Positions 35,554-48,798 of a stretch of DNA of 64,000 bases are shown piece after piece (position 1 is the stretch's first letter; each line of letters starts with the position of its first letter). The stretch is from Chrysomallon squamiferum (Eukaryota; Mollusca; Gastropoda; Neomphalida; Peltospiridae), in the NCBI GenBank assembly GCA_012295275.1, contig CM022678.1, forward strand, positions 1,247,155 to 1,311,154, read 5' to 3'. The position numbers and the translations under genes are program-made. The notes beneath the pieces are model-generated. The model did not search any database, was not told where the DNA came from, and saw only the letters and a list, made by a program, of their open reading frames with translations.

Positions 35554-37508
35554 GTAAGTTAAAAACTGAAAGTTTAATAGATAACAAAATAGATAATAGA
35601 TGTTTAATAGGTAACAATACACAGTAGTGATTAGTACTTTTCTATCAGACACTGTGATCTGAACAACATAGAAACATGCACAGTTTATATGTATTATTTC
35701 TAATTTATATAAAAAAATACATATTTCTAAAAACGGTTACGGAAAAGAAAATGATTGTGCAAATATTTTTCGGATAACCCATTAATAGCTTAAATAGAAT
35801 TTACACACTCACACATACACAGACAGATAATAACATATAAACAAATAAACACACAGGTATTAACACATACAAATACGTTCAGGCATAGGATAAGTTCTGA
35901 CTGAGATTTTCTTCTTAAACTGTTAATATAACTCAACATAAATTAAACATGACTATATGCCTGTCATTATTATCATCTGTAAATACTAAATATACTGCAG
36001 AGTATACTTAACAACAACAAGAAGAACAATAACAACAACAACAATAAACAACGGGGCAGTTAACGCAATTGCAAGGAATCTGTAATTAACACCGTCGTCA
36101 CGTAACCAAATCAGAACCCTGCAACGGGCGTAACACTGTTCCCCAAAAAAGCACTAACATACAGTCCTCCCTGTATCGGATAGATAGATACCCGATTTTT
36201 GTCCGTTCTAAGGATATTCAGGGAACAAGGCCATATATGTATTTATATTTAACATTAAATCATTAGAAATACAAAAACACAAGTTTAGATTTAAAGAATA
36301 TTTGTATTATATGATCTAACAATAGTTATTTACCGAGTAAGCTTACAATGCTTCCACTTCCAATTACAAAAAGTTTTACGCCACAATATCACTCTCACGA
36401 CATACGTGAACATGTGGGAGATATTAAAGATGTTTAAACTAGTACATCCCAAGATGTATTTGAATATGCAAGAGTATCAAATTAACGTGCTGCTTAGTGG
36501 GACGTTGACATAACAATCAGTTAAAGTTAACATCGGTTTTGACCTCAAATTCCCACTATTCTCACCCATTGTTTTAGAGATAATAACCCACAGTTAACTT
36601 CGATCAGTCTGATCTCAGATTGCCAGCTATTTTCCAAAATAATGGTTATACTATTTCAATACATAAACATATACATTTTTTTATTTAGGAAAAACCACAT
36701 AGGATGTGTTTTAACATTCCTTCCCCAGAGTGGTGCCGAGACTGGTTTCAACTTCAGCAGACATGCAGACGCTAGTGGGTTCCCCAAAACAATATTTCAT
36801 AATAGCTTATATATTTTTTAAGGAAATATGACATCCATTACGTATTAAAGAGGAGACTGGCTTCTTCACCACACTTAGCTTATGTAATTCTTAAGCTTTA
36901 CATATTAAAGATGAGAGTCTGGTTGTCTCTATCACACCAACAATAACTCTAAAAAAGAACATTAGTGATAAGAAACAATGGCAGTACTTTTGAAAGTAGT
37001 AGGAGTAATTATATGAAATAAATAACAAAGATGGTGTCAGGGCATTTCCCCACGGATATTCCCCTCGTGACAGTTCCTACCGTCTACCTGTTTTAACTGT
37101 GAAATATCCTCATAGTCTGAGTCATTAATAAGGTCTTTTATGGGGCCAAACATCGCTTAAATTTGGGAATAATGAAACAGTATAAATTATTTTTGTGTTG
37201 TTGTTTTTTTGTTTATCAACAAAATTAACTATTTTAAAGTTCACGTTGTTCTAAAGTTCATGTCAACAAACTACAATCATTATCCAAATATCTGGCTGTT
37301 TCTGGATGTTCCGGAAAAACCCAGCAAAAAACAAATACAGTAACACTGCACCAGATACTGTTGTGTCTACAGAGACATCACCCAGCGGCTTCAGACTGCG
37401 GCAACAGAGACTGCCAGGACTTTCTCCATGGTGCTGCACACAATCTCCACATGTAAAATGTTTCAAGTAAACAATTTATGTCATATACAATTATCTTTTT
37501 ATCTCCAG
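35554..37508 (+). other. Large intron of left nSTAND3 gene
   Basis: No exon was seen. From about 35,700 on it is the inverted counterpart of 60,642-63,130. 36,644-36,651 (ggttatac) is the empty site of the hAT relic found in the right arm. Confidence 0.6.
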
Positions 37509-37562
37509 ATAATCTGTACAAGACACCAGTAAAGTCTGATGGAACAGCACCCAATATCAAAG
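37509..37562 (+). CDS. Linker exon of left nSTAND3-ankyrin gene
   Basis: 54 nt between atctccag and gtattttg, phase 1-1, encoding NLYKTPVKSDGTAPNIK. It joins mini-exon 13 (through Asp) to the NTPase exon (through Glu). The paralogue at 60,609-60,641 has only the second half of the exon, with a nearer acceptor. Confidence 0.65.
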
Positions 37563-37834
37563 GTATTTTGTTATTTTATTTTTTAATTATTTTTTAAATA
37601 GTTTTCAAAGATATTCATAAACAGAAAGAAAATCATCTCGTTACATTTACTTCATCTACAATTGTGACATCTTTCTATCATCATTAAATTCTGATGAACT
37701 AAAATTATGACAAAAAACTACTGCTTTATTTCAAAAACTTCACATCTGATGAACAGTCAGAAATTATTTATATTGTAAACTATGTTTTAAACAGTCACTA
37801 ACAGATACTATTTTTTGTTTATGTTGTAATATAG

Positions 37835-40800
37835 AGTCAACCAGGTCATTTTTGAACTCAGTTGACTGGAGAGTCTATGTTGAAACAAGAGCAGAGAAAA
37901 GAGGTTTGAGACTTTTGAAGAAGTATGGTGTTGTGATTGTAGTAGGAAGTCCAGGTTCAGGAAAGACAACTCTTGCTTTGAGCATGATGAGACAGATAGA
38001 AATAGAAGAAAAAAGAGAATCTTACTCGCTGAGTCATCACACTGAATTCAATGACATCCCTGTATCTGGAAATAAGAAATGTACTGTTCTAATTGATGAT
38101 ATATTTGGTAAGACTAATCTTGTTTCAGATTTTATAGACTCATGGAAACAGAAATTTCCAAAGCTATGGAATCTTGTTCACGACAGATCTTTGAAATGTA
38201 TTATTACTTTAAGAAAGCAAATATTTTCAGAAAATGAAACAAGTTTGAAAAATTTTGATCTCTTTAATGAGAATCATGTTCTTGATCTGCAGAATGATGA
38301 CTGTTGTCTGAATTATTATGAAAAGGAAGAAATTCTAAACAAATATCTTAAACAAAAGGATGTTTCAATGAATGAAATTGATAAAAGGACTGTCATTAAA
38401 AGTTCATGTACAGAGTTAGGATTTCCTCAGGTGTGTGTGTTTTATGTTAATAATACAAGTGATGCACAGAAAAGAGAAGTTGAGTTTTTTATGAAACCTA
38501 TAGAATATTTGACACTGCAGCTGGAAAATATGAAAAAAGACAAAACTTTACAGATCAATTACCTGGTTCTACTGCTGATCTTGTTCAAACAAGGCAGTCT
38601 CAGCATTGATTCACTGGACCCATTTAAAAATGACACTGACAGTGACATAATAAATTTAGTAAGACAACTAGAGCGAGTCTGTCAGAGTGTAAAAAACACT
38701 GGTCTTACAGAGATCAAGGAAACAGCTGATGTACTGTGTGGTACCTATTTGAAGTGCTGTGACAATAAATACACATTTATTCATCAGTCTGTGTTTGACT
38801 GTTTGTTTCTGATGTTTTCATCAAAGTTTCCAAAGAAAGCAGCAGAATTGCTAGAAGTGTGTCCTGTCTCCATCTTGTTAGAATATGTTGTTACGCCTGG
38901 AGTGTCTAACAAAAGTCAGATTGCAATGACTGTGAGACCTGACTGCTTTGATTTTCTTGCTCGCAGATTTACTGACTTGCTGGCATCAGACAATTTCATA
39001 GAAATTTGTTCACATCCATCACTGAAAGACGAAGACTTTTTAAAATACCTGATAGAGGAAAAATACTTTTATGGTAGGTTGTCTGAAATTTTACAGCAAA
39101 GACTATCTGTAGAACATCAAAAGCAATATTGTTATATTTCATTTGTACATGTAAACTCAACTGAAATTATTAATTATATTTCATATCTTATTGACAATGA
39201 TTCTAGGTACGCATTTTCTTTGAATCTGGAAGGAAATGTTATAAATTCAACATCTGTTCCAAGTGAGTGTATCGCGAATAGACAAAGAACATTGTCAAAA
39301 TATTTCACATCAAAACTGTTGGAAACGGACTTAATAGACATGAAAAAAGAACTTTTGGATATTTCTTGTTTTTTTGGTGATGAAGATGTTGTGAGAATGT
39401 TGCTAGAATCAGGTGTTATTCCAACATTTGATACATTCAGTGCAGCTGCTTCTTCAATAACAGACAGTGTAACCATACTCAAAGAACTGTTACAGTATAA
39501 AAAGGACATGAAATTGAATGTGTGTTCTGACTTGTTATTTATGTCACTTTGGTCAGGTAACATGAACATTGCCTGTCTGTTGGCTGACATGATAAACAAA
39601 GAGAAAAACAACAGTGAAATCAAGGAGGAAGCTGTAAAACTGCTATTGATTAAGTTCTATAGACATAAAAAGGCGGTTGAGAAGTGTCTGGGAGAATCAT
39701 TAACGTTTAAAGTCGATGTAAACCCTCTGTTTAAGAAACTGATTACCTCTGATATAATAAACAAAATTAAACGCATTGCTATCATTGCTGCTGGTCACAA
39801 TACTTCAGATTTTATAAAAGAAATAGTGAAACTGAAACCTGATTGTATAAATGATGAGAACAGAGAGAAAGTACTTTTAGCAGCAGCAATGTGGGGATCT
39901 ACTGATACAGTGAATTTTCTCATTGACCATATAGGTAATGATACAGATGAGAACAACTGGAAGAAAGGTGAAGTACTGAAAGTTGCAGTGATGTTTAACA
40001 GTGTAGATGTTGTTCAGTGTCTTCTTGATAAAGGAGCTGATCCTAATGTGAATGTAGCTGTTAACAAGAATTTGGTTCAGTTGTTTAAAGAGGAAACTAG
40101 AGTGGAAATGTTGCCTTCCGACACACTCCTCCACATTTCAGTTCTGCGTGGTGACTTAGATATGGTAAAATCACTGATAGAGAGAAATGCTGATGTTAAT
40201 GCAGTAAACAGAGATGGGAAAACTGCACTCCATGAGACTGTAAAAGCAGTGACACACAGAAAGGAAATAGCTTTGTTGTTACTGGAAAATGGTGCTGATA
40301 TTAACATAAAAGATAAAACAAAAAATACAGCATTACACATAGCATCTCAAATTGACATAGATGTTGTGAAAAACATAGTAAAAAAAGGCGTTGAAATAAA
40401 TATAACTAACACTCCAGGTGAAACTCCTCTTTTTGTATCCTTAAACACCAACAGACGGGAAATAGCTTCGTACTTACTAGAACAAGGAGCTGATTTCACT
40501 TTAACAGATAATGATAAAAATTCTGTTTTACATTTAGCAGCTAAACATGGAAATATAGAAATTGTGACAGGACTGATTGAAAAAGGTTTTGATGTAAATA
40601 CTAGAAACAGTCGAGGTGAAACTCCTCTTTTTAAAGCTCTAATCTCTCGTAATAGCAAAGTAATTTGGTATTTACGTGCACATGGAGCTGATATTAAAAT
40701 AACAGACAGCGATAACAATTCTATTTTGCACAAAGCAGCTAAATATGGAAATATCGAAATTGTGACCGCACTGATTGAAAAAGGTTTTGACGTGAATATT

Positions 40801-43800
40801 AGAAACAGTCGAGGTGAAAGTCCTCTTTTTACAGCTCTTACTCACAAGCAACTTCATCCGTCTCTGAAAAATGAAAAATGTAAAGTAGCTTTGTATCTGC
40901 TGGAAAATGAAGCTGATCCTAATTTGACAGACAGTGACAGCAATTCTGTTTTACACCTAGCAGCCGCACGTGGAAATATAGAAATTGTGACTGCACTGAT
41001 TAAAAAAGGTGTTGATGTAAATGCTAAAAACAGCCAAAATCGAACACCTGTTTTTATAGCTGTTGAGGCTGAACAGACAAAAATAGTTTTGTATTTACTG
41101 GAACATGAAGCTGATCCTAATTTAACAGACAAAGATAACAATTCTGTTTTACACGTAGCAGCTGTAACTGGAAATATAGAAATTGTGACAGCACTGATTG
41201 AGAAAGGCTTTAATGTAAATATTAAAAACAGCCAAGGTCAAACTCCTCTTTTTTACACTCTTATTGAATGTACAGGTAATCCATTTCTGTTGGATGAAAA
41301 ATGTCAAGTATTTTTCTATTTACTGGAACATGGAGCTGATTTTAATTTAACAGACAAAGATAACAATTCTGTTTTATATTTAGCAGCTAAATATGGAAAT
41401 CAAGAAATTGTGTCTGCACTGATCAAAAAAGGTGCTGATATAAATATTAAAAACAAACATGGTCAAACTCCTCTTTTTTTCCCTTTTATTGAATGTAAAC
41501 TTGATCCATCACTGATGGACGAAAAATGTAAAGTATTTTTGTATTTACTGGAACATGGAGCTGATCCTAATATTAGAAACAATGATAACAGTTCTGTTCT
41601 ACACACAGTCGCTGCACATGGAAATCTAGAACTTGTGACTGCACTGGTTGAAAAAGGTGTTGATGTAAATATTAGAAACAAACATGGTCAAACTCCTCTT
41701 TTTTCGACTTTTATTCACTGTAAACTTGATCCATCTCAAATGTATGAAAAATATAAAATAGTTTTGTATTTACTGGAACATGGAGCTGATTATAATTTAA
41801 CAGACAATGATAACTATTCAGTTTTACACCTAGCAGCTGCGTATGGAAATCTGGAAATTGTGTCTGCACTGATCGAAAAAGGTGCTAATTTGAATATTAG
41901 AAACACACACGGGGAAACTCCACTTTTTTACATTTTTATTGAATGTAAATTTGATCCATCACTGATGGATAAAAAATATAAAGTATTTATGTATTTACTG
42001 GAACATGGAGCTGATCCTAATATTAGAAACAATGATAACAATTCTGTTCTATACGCAGTCGCTGCATATGCAAATCTAGAAATTGTGACAGCACTGATTA
42101 AGAAAGGTTGTGACGTAAATATTAGAAACAGCCAAGGTAGAACTCCTCTTTTTGCAGCTCTTGCTTCCTGTCACCGTGATCCATCTCTGAATATTGAAAA
42201 ATATAAAGTATTTTTCTATTTACTGCAAAATGGAGCTGATCCTAATTTAACAGACAATGATAACAATTCTGTTTTACACACAGCAGCTCAATTTGGAAAT
42301 ACAGAAATTGTGGAAGCACTGATTGAAAAAGGTTGTGATGTAAATATTAAAAACAGCCAAGGTAGAACTCCTCTTTTTGCAGCTCTTGTTTTCTGTCTGC
42401 GTGATCCATCTCTGAATACTGAAAAATATAAAGTATTTTTCTATTTACTGCAAAATGGAGCTGATCCTAATTTAACAGACAATGATAACAATTCTGTTTT
42501 ACACGGAGCAGCTGAATTTGGAAATACAGAAATAGTAAAAGCACTGACTGAGAAAGGTTGTGATGTAAATATTAAAAACAGCCAAGGTCATACTCCTCTT
42601 TTTGCAGCTCTTGTTTTCTGTCTGCGTGATCCATCTCTGAATATTGAAAAATATAAAGTATTTTTCTATTTACTGCAAAATGGAGCTGATCCTAATTTAA
42701 CAGACAATCATAACAATTCTGTTTTACACGGAGCAGCTCAATTTGGAAATATAGAAATAGTAAAAGCACTGACTGAGAAAGGTTGTGATGTAAATATTAA
42801 AAACAGCCAAGGTCAGACTCCTCTTTTTGCAGCTCTTGTTTTCTGTCTGCATGATCCATCTCTGAATATTGAAAAATATAAAGTAATTTTCTATTTACTG
42901 CAAAATGGAGCTGATCCTAATTTAACAGACAATGATAACAATTCTGTTTTACACGGAGCAGCTGAATTTGGAAATATAGAAATAGTAAAAGCACTGACTG
43001 AGAAAGGTTGTGATGTAAATATTAAAACCAGCCAAGGTCAGACTCCTCTTTTTGCAGCTCTTGTTTTCTGTCTGCGTGATCCATCTCTGAATATTGAAAA
43101 ATATAAAGTATTTTTCTATTTACTGCAAAATGGAGCTGATCCTAATTTAACAGACAATGATAGCAATTCTGTTTTACACGTAGCAGCTGAATTTGGAAAT
43201 ATAGAAATAGTAAAAGCACTGATTAAAAAAGGTGTTGATGTGAATATTAAAAACAGCCAAGGTAGAACTCCTCTTTTTGCAGCTCTTGTTTTCTGTCTGC
43301 ATGATCCATCTCTGAATATTGAAAAATATAAAGTATTTTTCTATTTACTGCAAAATGGAGCTGATCCCAATTTAACAGACAATGATAACAATTCTGTTTT
43401 ATACGGAGCAGCTGAATTTGGAAATATAGAAATAGTAAAAGCACTGACTGAGAAAGGTTGTGATGTAAATATTAAAAACAGCCGAGGTAGAACTCCTCTT
43501 TTTATAGCTGTTGCTTGCTGTCTGCGTGATCCATCTCTGAATATTGAAAAATATAAAGTATTTTTCTATTTACTGCAAAATGGAGCTGATCCTAATTTAA
43601 CAGACAATGATAACAATTCTGTTTTACACGCAGCAGCTGAATTTGGAAATATAGAAATAGTAAAAGCACTGACTGAGAAAGGTTGTGATGTAAATATTAA
43701 AAACAGCCGAGGTAGAACTCCTCTTTTTGCAGCTGTTGCTTGCTGTCTGCGTGATCCATCTCTGAATATTGAAAAATATAAAGTAATTTTCTATTTACTG

Positions 43801-44331
43801 CAAAATGGAGCTGATCCTAATTTAACAGACAATGATAACAATTCTGTTTTACACGCAGCAGCTGCATTTGGAAATATAGAACTAGTAAAAGCACTGACTG
43901 AGAAAGGTTGTGATGTAAATATTAAAACCAGCCAAGGTCAGACTCCTCTTTTTGCAGCTCTTGTTTTCTGTCTGCATGATCCATCTCTGAATATTGAAAA
44001 ATATAAAGTAATTTTCTATTTACTGCAAAATGGAGCTGATCCTAATTTAACAGACAATCATAACAATGCTGTTTTACACGTAGCAGTTCAAGTTGGAAAT
44101 ATAGAAATTGTGAAAGCACTGACTGAGAAAGGTTGTGATGTAAATATTAAAAACAGCCGAGGTAGAACTCCTCTTTTTAAAGCTCTTGCTTTCTGTCTGT
44201 GTGATCCATCTCTGAATATTGAAAAATATACAGTATTTTTCTATTTACTGGAAAATGGAGCTGATCCTAATTTAACAGACAATGGTAACAATTCTGTTTT
44301 ACACGTAGCAGTTCAAGTTGGAAATATAGAA
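37835..44331 (+). CDS. nSTAND3 NTPase-ankyrin protein, large exon (3' end in gap)
   Basis: A STAND-type NTPase fused to a very long ankyrin array, likely a cytosolic sensor/scaffold. The exon starts after aatatag at 37,834. Its two first bases complete a Glu codon, then STRSFLNSVDWRVYVETRAE, so a TTG or internal ATG start is not needed. Counting from TTG 37,852, the P-loop GSPGSGKT is at residues 32-39 and Walker B CTVLIDDIF at 77-85. A helical/winged-helix-like region with TFIHQSVFDCLF follows near 300-320. Ankyrin-like repeats start near 490 and are continuous from about 755. From about 42,100 the array consists of ten near-identical 225-bp units (75 residues, two ankyrins). The frame is open to the N gap, so the stop is unknown. 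The inferred N-terminus comes from the mini-exons upstream. The family call is firm for STAND plus ankyrin; the nSTAND3 subtype rests on the E-T-R/P-loop spacing and the LIDD box. Confidence 0.88.
42100..44331 (+). repeat. 225-bp coding tandem repeats (double ankyrin)
   Basis: Units spaced exactly 225 nt (for example gatccatctctgaatat at 42,178, 42,403, 42,628 and on). Each codes for a 33-residue ankyrin plus one enlarged by a loop, DPSLNIEKYK. Units differ by few bases, so the expansion is recent, and it ends at the gap. Confidence 0.92.
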
Positions 44332-44531
44332 NNNNNNNNNNNNNNNNNNNNNNNNNNNNNNNNNNNNNNNNNNNNNNNNNNNNNNNNNNNNNNNNNNNNN
44401 NNNNNNNNNNNNNNNNNNNNNNNNNNNNNNNNNNNNNNNNNNNNNNNNNNNNNNNNNNNNNNNNNNNNNNNNNNNNNNNNNNNNNNNNNNNNNNNNNNNN
44501 NNNNNNNNNNNNNNNNNNNNNNNNNNNNNNN
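44332..44531. other. Assembly gap of exactly 200 N
   Basis: Round-number N run inside the ankyrin array. True length is unknown. Adjacency and relative orientation of the two halves of the window depend on it. Confidence 0.99.
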
Positions 44532-44539
44532 TTGAAGAA

Positions 44540-45305
44540 AAAACAGAACTCAAACCGGCGATATAACGCCAACAAACCATATTTCACGAGGGTAAAATTA
44601 CAATTAAGAGCCCTCAAGCTGCTTCATAAAATTTCAAAGATAATAAAACTAATTATTATGTCCAGCTTCTTTTCATTCGTGTCACATAACCGGTTTTAGT
44701 TATTGTAGCATGTTGAAAATTCCGTAAAAGTTTCAAGATGGCGATCGAAAACCGAAATTACACAGACCATATTTCACGAGGCGATCATAACAATTTAAAA
44801 ACCATAACTTTTGATAAAATTTTAAAGACGGTAAGATAAAAACTAATTATTATGTCCAGCTACTTTTCGTTTCGTGTCCAGTAACCGGTTATTGTAGCAT
44901 GTTGAAAATTCCAGAAGTTTCAAGATGGCGACCGAACACCAAAATGACCAACAGACCATTTTTGATGTAGCGATCATAACAGTTGAATGCGTCCAAGCAT
45001 TTTGATAAAATTTTAAAGACAATAATATAAAAAACTAATTATTATGTCCAGCTACTTTTCATTCGTGTCACGTAACCGGTTTTAGTTATTGTAGCATGTT
45101 GAAAATTCTGTAAAAGTGTCACGATGGCGATCGAACACCGAAATGACCAAAATACCATATTTCACGAGGCAATCATAACAATTTAAAAAAAATAACTTTT
45201 GATAAAATTTTAAAGACAATAAGATAAAAAACAAAGTTAATGTCTACTTACCTTTCGTTCGTGTCCAGTAGCTGGTTTTAGTGGTTCAAGCGTGTTGAAA
45301 ATTCG
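44540..45305 (+). repeat. ~190-197 bp satellite, four units
   Basis: Units aligned on gtagcatgttgaaaatt at about 44,705, 44,894, 45,091 and 45,287. Each carries attattatgtccagct and a CCGGTT motif. Non-coding. Confidence 0.85.
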
Positions 45306-47165
45306 TGATTTTCTAAAAGGCAGCGTAGGCACAGAAAAACTCAACGGAATCAAAATATTCGAAATCGTGAGCATTTATCAATATCCCGTCTGTGTTTATA
45401 TGCAGAAATCCCAAGGAAAGAATATAACACGATCCAATGAAAAGCGAACAAACGGTGCCTCCCCTCATGCAAAACACGATTTCTGTGGAACAGCTAATTG
45501 GTAAGAAACCGCAGCCGCTAATCGCGAGTATCTGCACATACCTATATATAGCATTTAATCGGAAGAAAAAAATTGCTTTTCAGGGGGTTTAAAATTGCTG
45601 CTACTTCCTTAATTTTTTACATATTCACTTGATCTTGGTATCATTTTAAAGTGGTTTACAAGCTCTACCCAACTGTCTTATTTATTTGAAAAATTTGTCC
45701 ACTTACCTACGTAACCTAGATGATGATCCAACGATTTTCATTATTTCAAAGAGCTGTGGTTTTAATTATCACTGCATCACCCATCATAGCAGCTCTGTCG
45801 AATTCAGTCAGTTTAATGTAACTTCACTACCAGTTATTCCTCTCGTATCATTTGACATAATCGTTCCATAACGATTTGTACTTCAGAAAAAGTTTTACCA
45901 CATGGAACCAGCCATTACAAAGTGTTCATTAAACTTCCTCTTAAAAAGAGAGCTCCTTTTCTAAGAGAATATCCGTTTTCTTTAGTATAATTCCACTATC
46001 AAAATCAAAGCACCTTTAATATAAGATTAAATGAAATTCAGTTCTAACACCATTTCTTCGTGAAAATGGCAAAATGAGAAAAATAAATAAATAAATAAAC
46101 AAATAATAATAATAATAATAATAATGACATAACAATATTAATCAAATAGAAAAGTAAACGAAAATGTCACTACTACTACTACTACTACTACTACTAATAA
46201 AATGAAACAAAATATGTACAGTGTTTAATAATATACACTCACCTAAAGTTTAAAGATGGATTAAACTGAATTATAAGTAAGTAATTATTGTATTTGTTTA
46301 AATTGCTAACATATACATACATATAGAAATACACACACACACAAACAAAGACACATACACATATGCATACTTCACTATAATAAAACAATAAGAAGATGAC
46401 TGTTAGTTAAAATTCTAAAATATACTTAAATGTTATGTTTGATTTTCAAATCTAGACTGAGGTTGTGTCTAGATTTTATTCAAAATTACTTTTCACTCTG
46501 GTTGCAGTTTGTAAATTATATTTGTTTTCAATATTTACATCAAATACCTAACATTGACTTCAACAATAAACTTGTATTTCTCTATCTCTGATACAAGATA
46601 CTCTTAATATTAAATAAAATGTTTTTATCAGACACACACACACACTCACACACACAGTAACACACATTTGTTTATTTATTTATTTATTTATTGTTTCAAA
46701 CAAAATTCTAAAATATATTTTAGTATTATAACTGTAGAATGTACAGAAACAAGAAAAGTTTTCAAAAGCAAGACCTAGGTTGGGTCCAGGTTTTATTCAT
46801 CACTCTGCTTGTAGTTTGTAAAATGTTTCTGTAACTGTTTTCAATATTTACATGAAATACCTTGCATTGACCTGAAAAAAACAACCTGTATTTTTCTGTC
46901 TATGATACCAGAAACAGCTAATATTAAATAAAATAATTTTTTCCCTTTAGACATACAATGCTTTTATTATTATCTATATATATAATCTTTTATTTTAACT
47001 TTTTAACTTTTTTATAATTTTTTTTTATTATTATTTTTATTTCAAACATAATACCTGTTTATTAACTGAAATCCTCTGTAGCAACAGTAAAGTTACTTCC
47101 CTTCATGAATGAAAACATGGTCACTTTCTTTACACATACACACAACATTAGCACATACAGACACA

Positions 47166-47237
<72 letters not shown>

Positions 47238-47380
47238 CCAATACATAGATACATGCATACATATATACATACATATATACATACATGCTTGCATACTTAT
47301 GTACATATATACTTAATATTTAGTTCATTTTATATTAGACTACAAACACACACACACACACACACACACATGCATACACA
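45306..47380. other. Intergenic DNA with microsatellites
   Basis: Short AAT and ACT runs (46,107-46,197), then CA followed by GA at 47,163-47,233. Two similar stretches around 46,440-46,620 and 46,740-46,930 (gttgtgtctagattttattc against gttgggtccaggttttattc) are a diverged direct repeat. No gene was recognised; the open frame at 45,292-45,504 has no coding character. Confidence 0.6.
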
Positions 47381-47420
47381 CTGAAGTGTGAGGGGGAAAC
47401 AGCCATACAGAAAAAAAAAA

Positions 47421-47473
<53 letters not shown>

Positions 47474-47960
47474 TAATAATAATAGCAATAACAACAACAA
47501 TTTCTTTCTTTGCACAATAGCTGTCAAGACCCACTCAATTTATTTTCACTGTATTACTACCTGATTTTATAAAATAATAAAAAACAAAACAAAATTAAAA
47601 TTAAAAAAAACCAATTATAGCTTGGTTTCTTTTTAACACACTATACAGCACATAAGCCACACCCTCTCAACCACTGAAAAAACATGACAGGAATCATTCC
47701 ATAACACAATTATTTATATTTCCTTCCTCCTATCAATAATTTCAATTAATAAAGAGAAATTTTGTTAAATTCTTCATCAAGGTTAATGAAGATATTCTTA
47801 GTGGTTGCTTTGTTTATATCTGTGATAGTTTTAATGTATTTTGTTGAGTAAAAGTTAGTGAGCATTTTATCATACATCTTACTTAGCAAGTATTTAATGT
47901 ACTTTTTTGTGTGTTTGTGTTGATAATTAAAGTGTGTTATTCTAGATGTAGAAAATACCA
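47380..47960 (+). repeat. Dispersed repeat family B, copy 4 (uninterrupted)
   Basis: Matches 4,640-5,090 plus 5,530-5,600 without the LINE seen there. Contains an AAT microsatellite at about 47,421-47,492. Confidence 0.7.
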
Positions 47961-47975
47961 GATGTGGAGTACATA

Positions 47976-47977
<2 letters not shown>

Positions 47978-48026
<49 letters not shown>
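47978..48026. repeat. ATT microsatellite
   Basis: About 16 ATT units. Confidence 0.95.
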
Positions 48027-48296
48027 GTCAACGAGCATTTTAATGGATTATTGTATAGGTGTGTGTTAAAGTGTATTTTAATTTATGTCACTGTGTGTAG
48101 ATATGTAATATTTCATATGATTATTTAATCTTAATGCACAGTGCAACCAAAATAAAAACAGACTAAACATATCATACTGTTGTTGTCTTTTTCCTTCTTT
48201 TTTTGACACTTGAAAGAGATTCAAGTTTTTACACAAACATAAAAGGTTATATTTTCTTGTGAAAGATTCCAGAGAGTGTGCTGTTTTTTTCTACAG

Positions 48297-48481
48297 ACAA
48301 AACAATTAAGATTGATTTTATGCAGATTACAGATGTTACAGTGAACTCTGCTTATAACAACCTACTGCATAATGTGCTGTCAACAGCCAACATTTCGGGA
48401 AACATTTTCTTATTTGAATTTTGTTATGGGGTTTTTCACAAGGAATGTGGAAGCAGATATAAAAACATGAGAAAGACCTGA
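48297..48481 (+). CDS. Candidate terminal exon, unknown protein
   Basis: A good acceptor (gtttttttctacag) is followed by an open frame, entered in phase 1, to TGA at 48,479-48,481. It includes IDFMQITDVTVNSAYNNLL and FHKECGSRYKNMRKT. Codon use is less AT-extreme than in the flanks. I do not recognise the sequence and see no partner exon nearby. Confidence 0.3.
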
Positions 48482-48798
48482 TTGCTGAGGTGCTGTACTG
48501 TGAGTGACATCATTCTGAAATACCTGGCTACAAGTAACAGAAAACTCACAGAAACTTTACGTTCAACTCAGTCAATATATATTTAATAAAATATTCTTAT
48601 TATATATATATGTAATAAGAACATTTTATTTAATATATATTGATTGAGTATATATATGTAATAAAACCATTTTATATATATATATATATTATTTATTTCT
48701 TTACCAACACATTAAGTATACTTGGATTGATGAATATGTTGTTTTCTATGCTGCTGTTTGGAATCATCATTCCCACTTTAGTCCCAGAGCAACCAGCT

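Larger units (their letters stand above)
35700..44331 (+). repeat. Left arm of the inverted gene duplication
   Basis: Matches the right arm (55,130-63,130) on the opposite strand over intron, linker exon and large exon. Anchor pairs: 35,890 with 62,990; 36,110 with 62,750; 37,835 with 60,338. Confidence 0.85.

Noticed and set aside
37263..37560. Minus-strand open frames opposite the left intron (and plus/minus frames at 60,905-61,239)
   Set aside because: The region is conserved between arms because of the duplication, but neither frame is preserved in both copies.
39174..44617. Several minus-strand open frames across the left gene, and plus-strand ones across the right gene
   Set aside because: Antisense shadows of the ankyrin repeats.
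45292..45537. Overlapping 70-74 codon frames on both strands
   Set aside because: They start inside the satellite and have no supporting splice or family signal.
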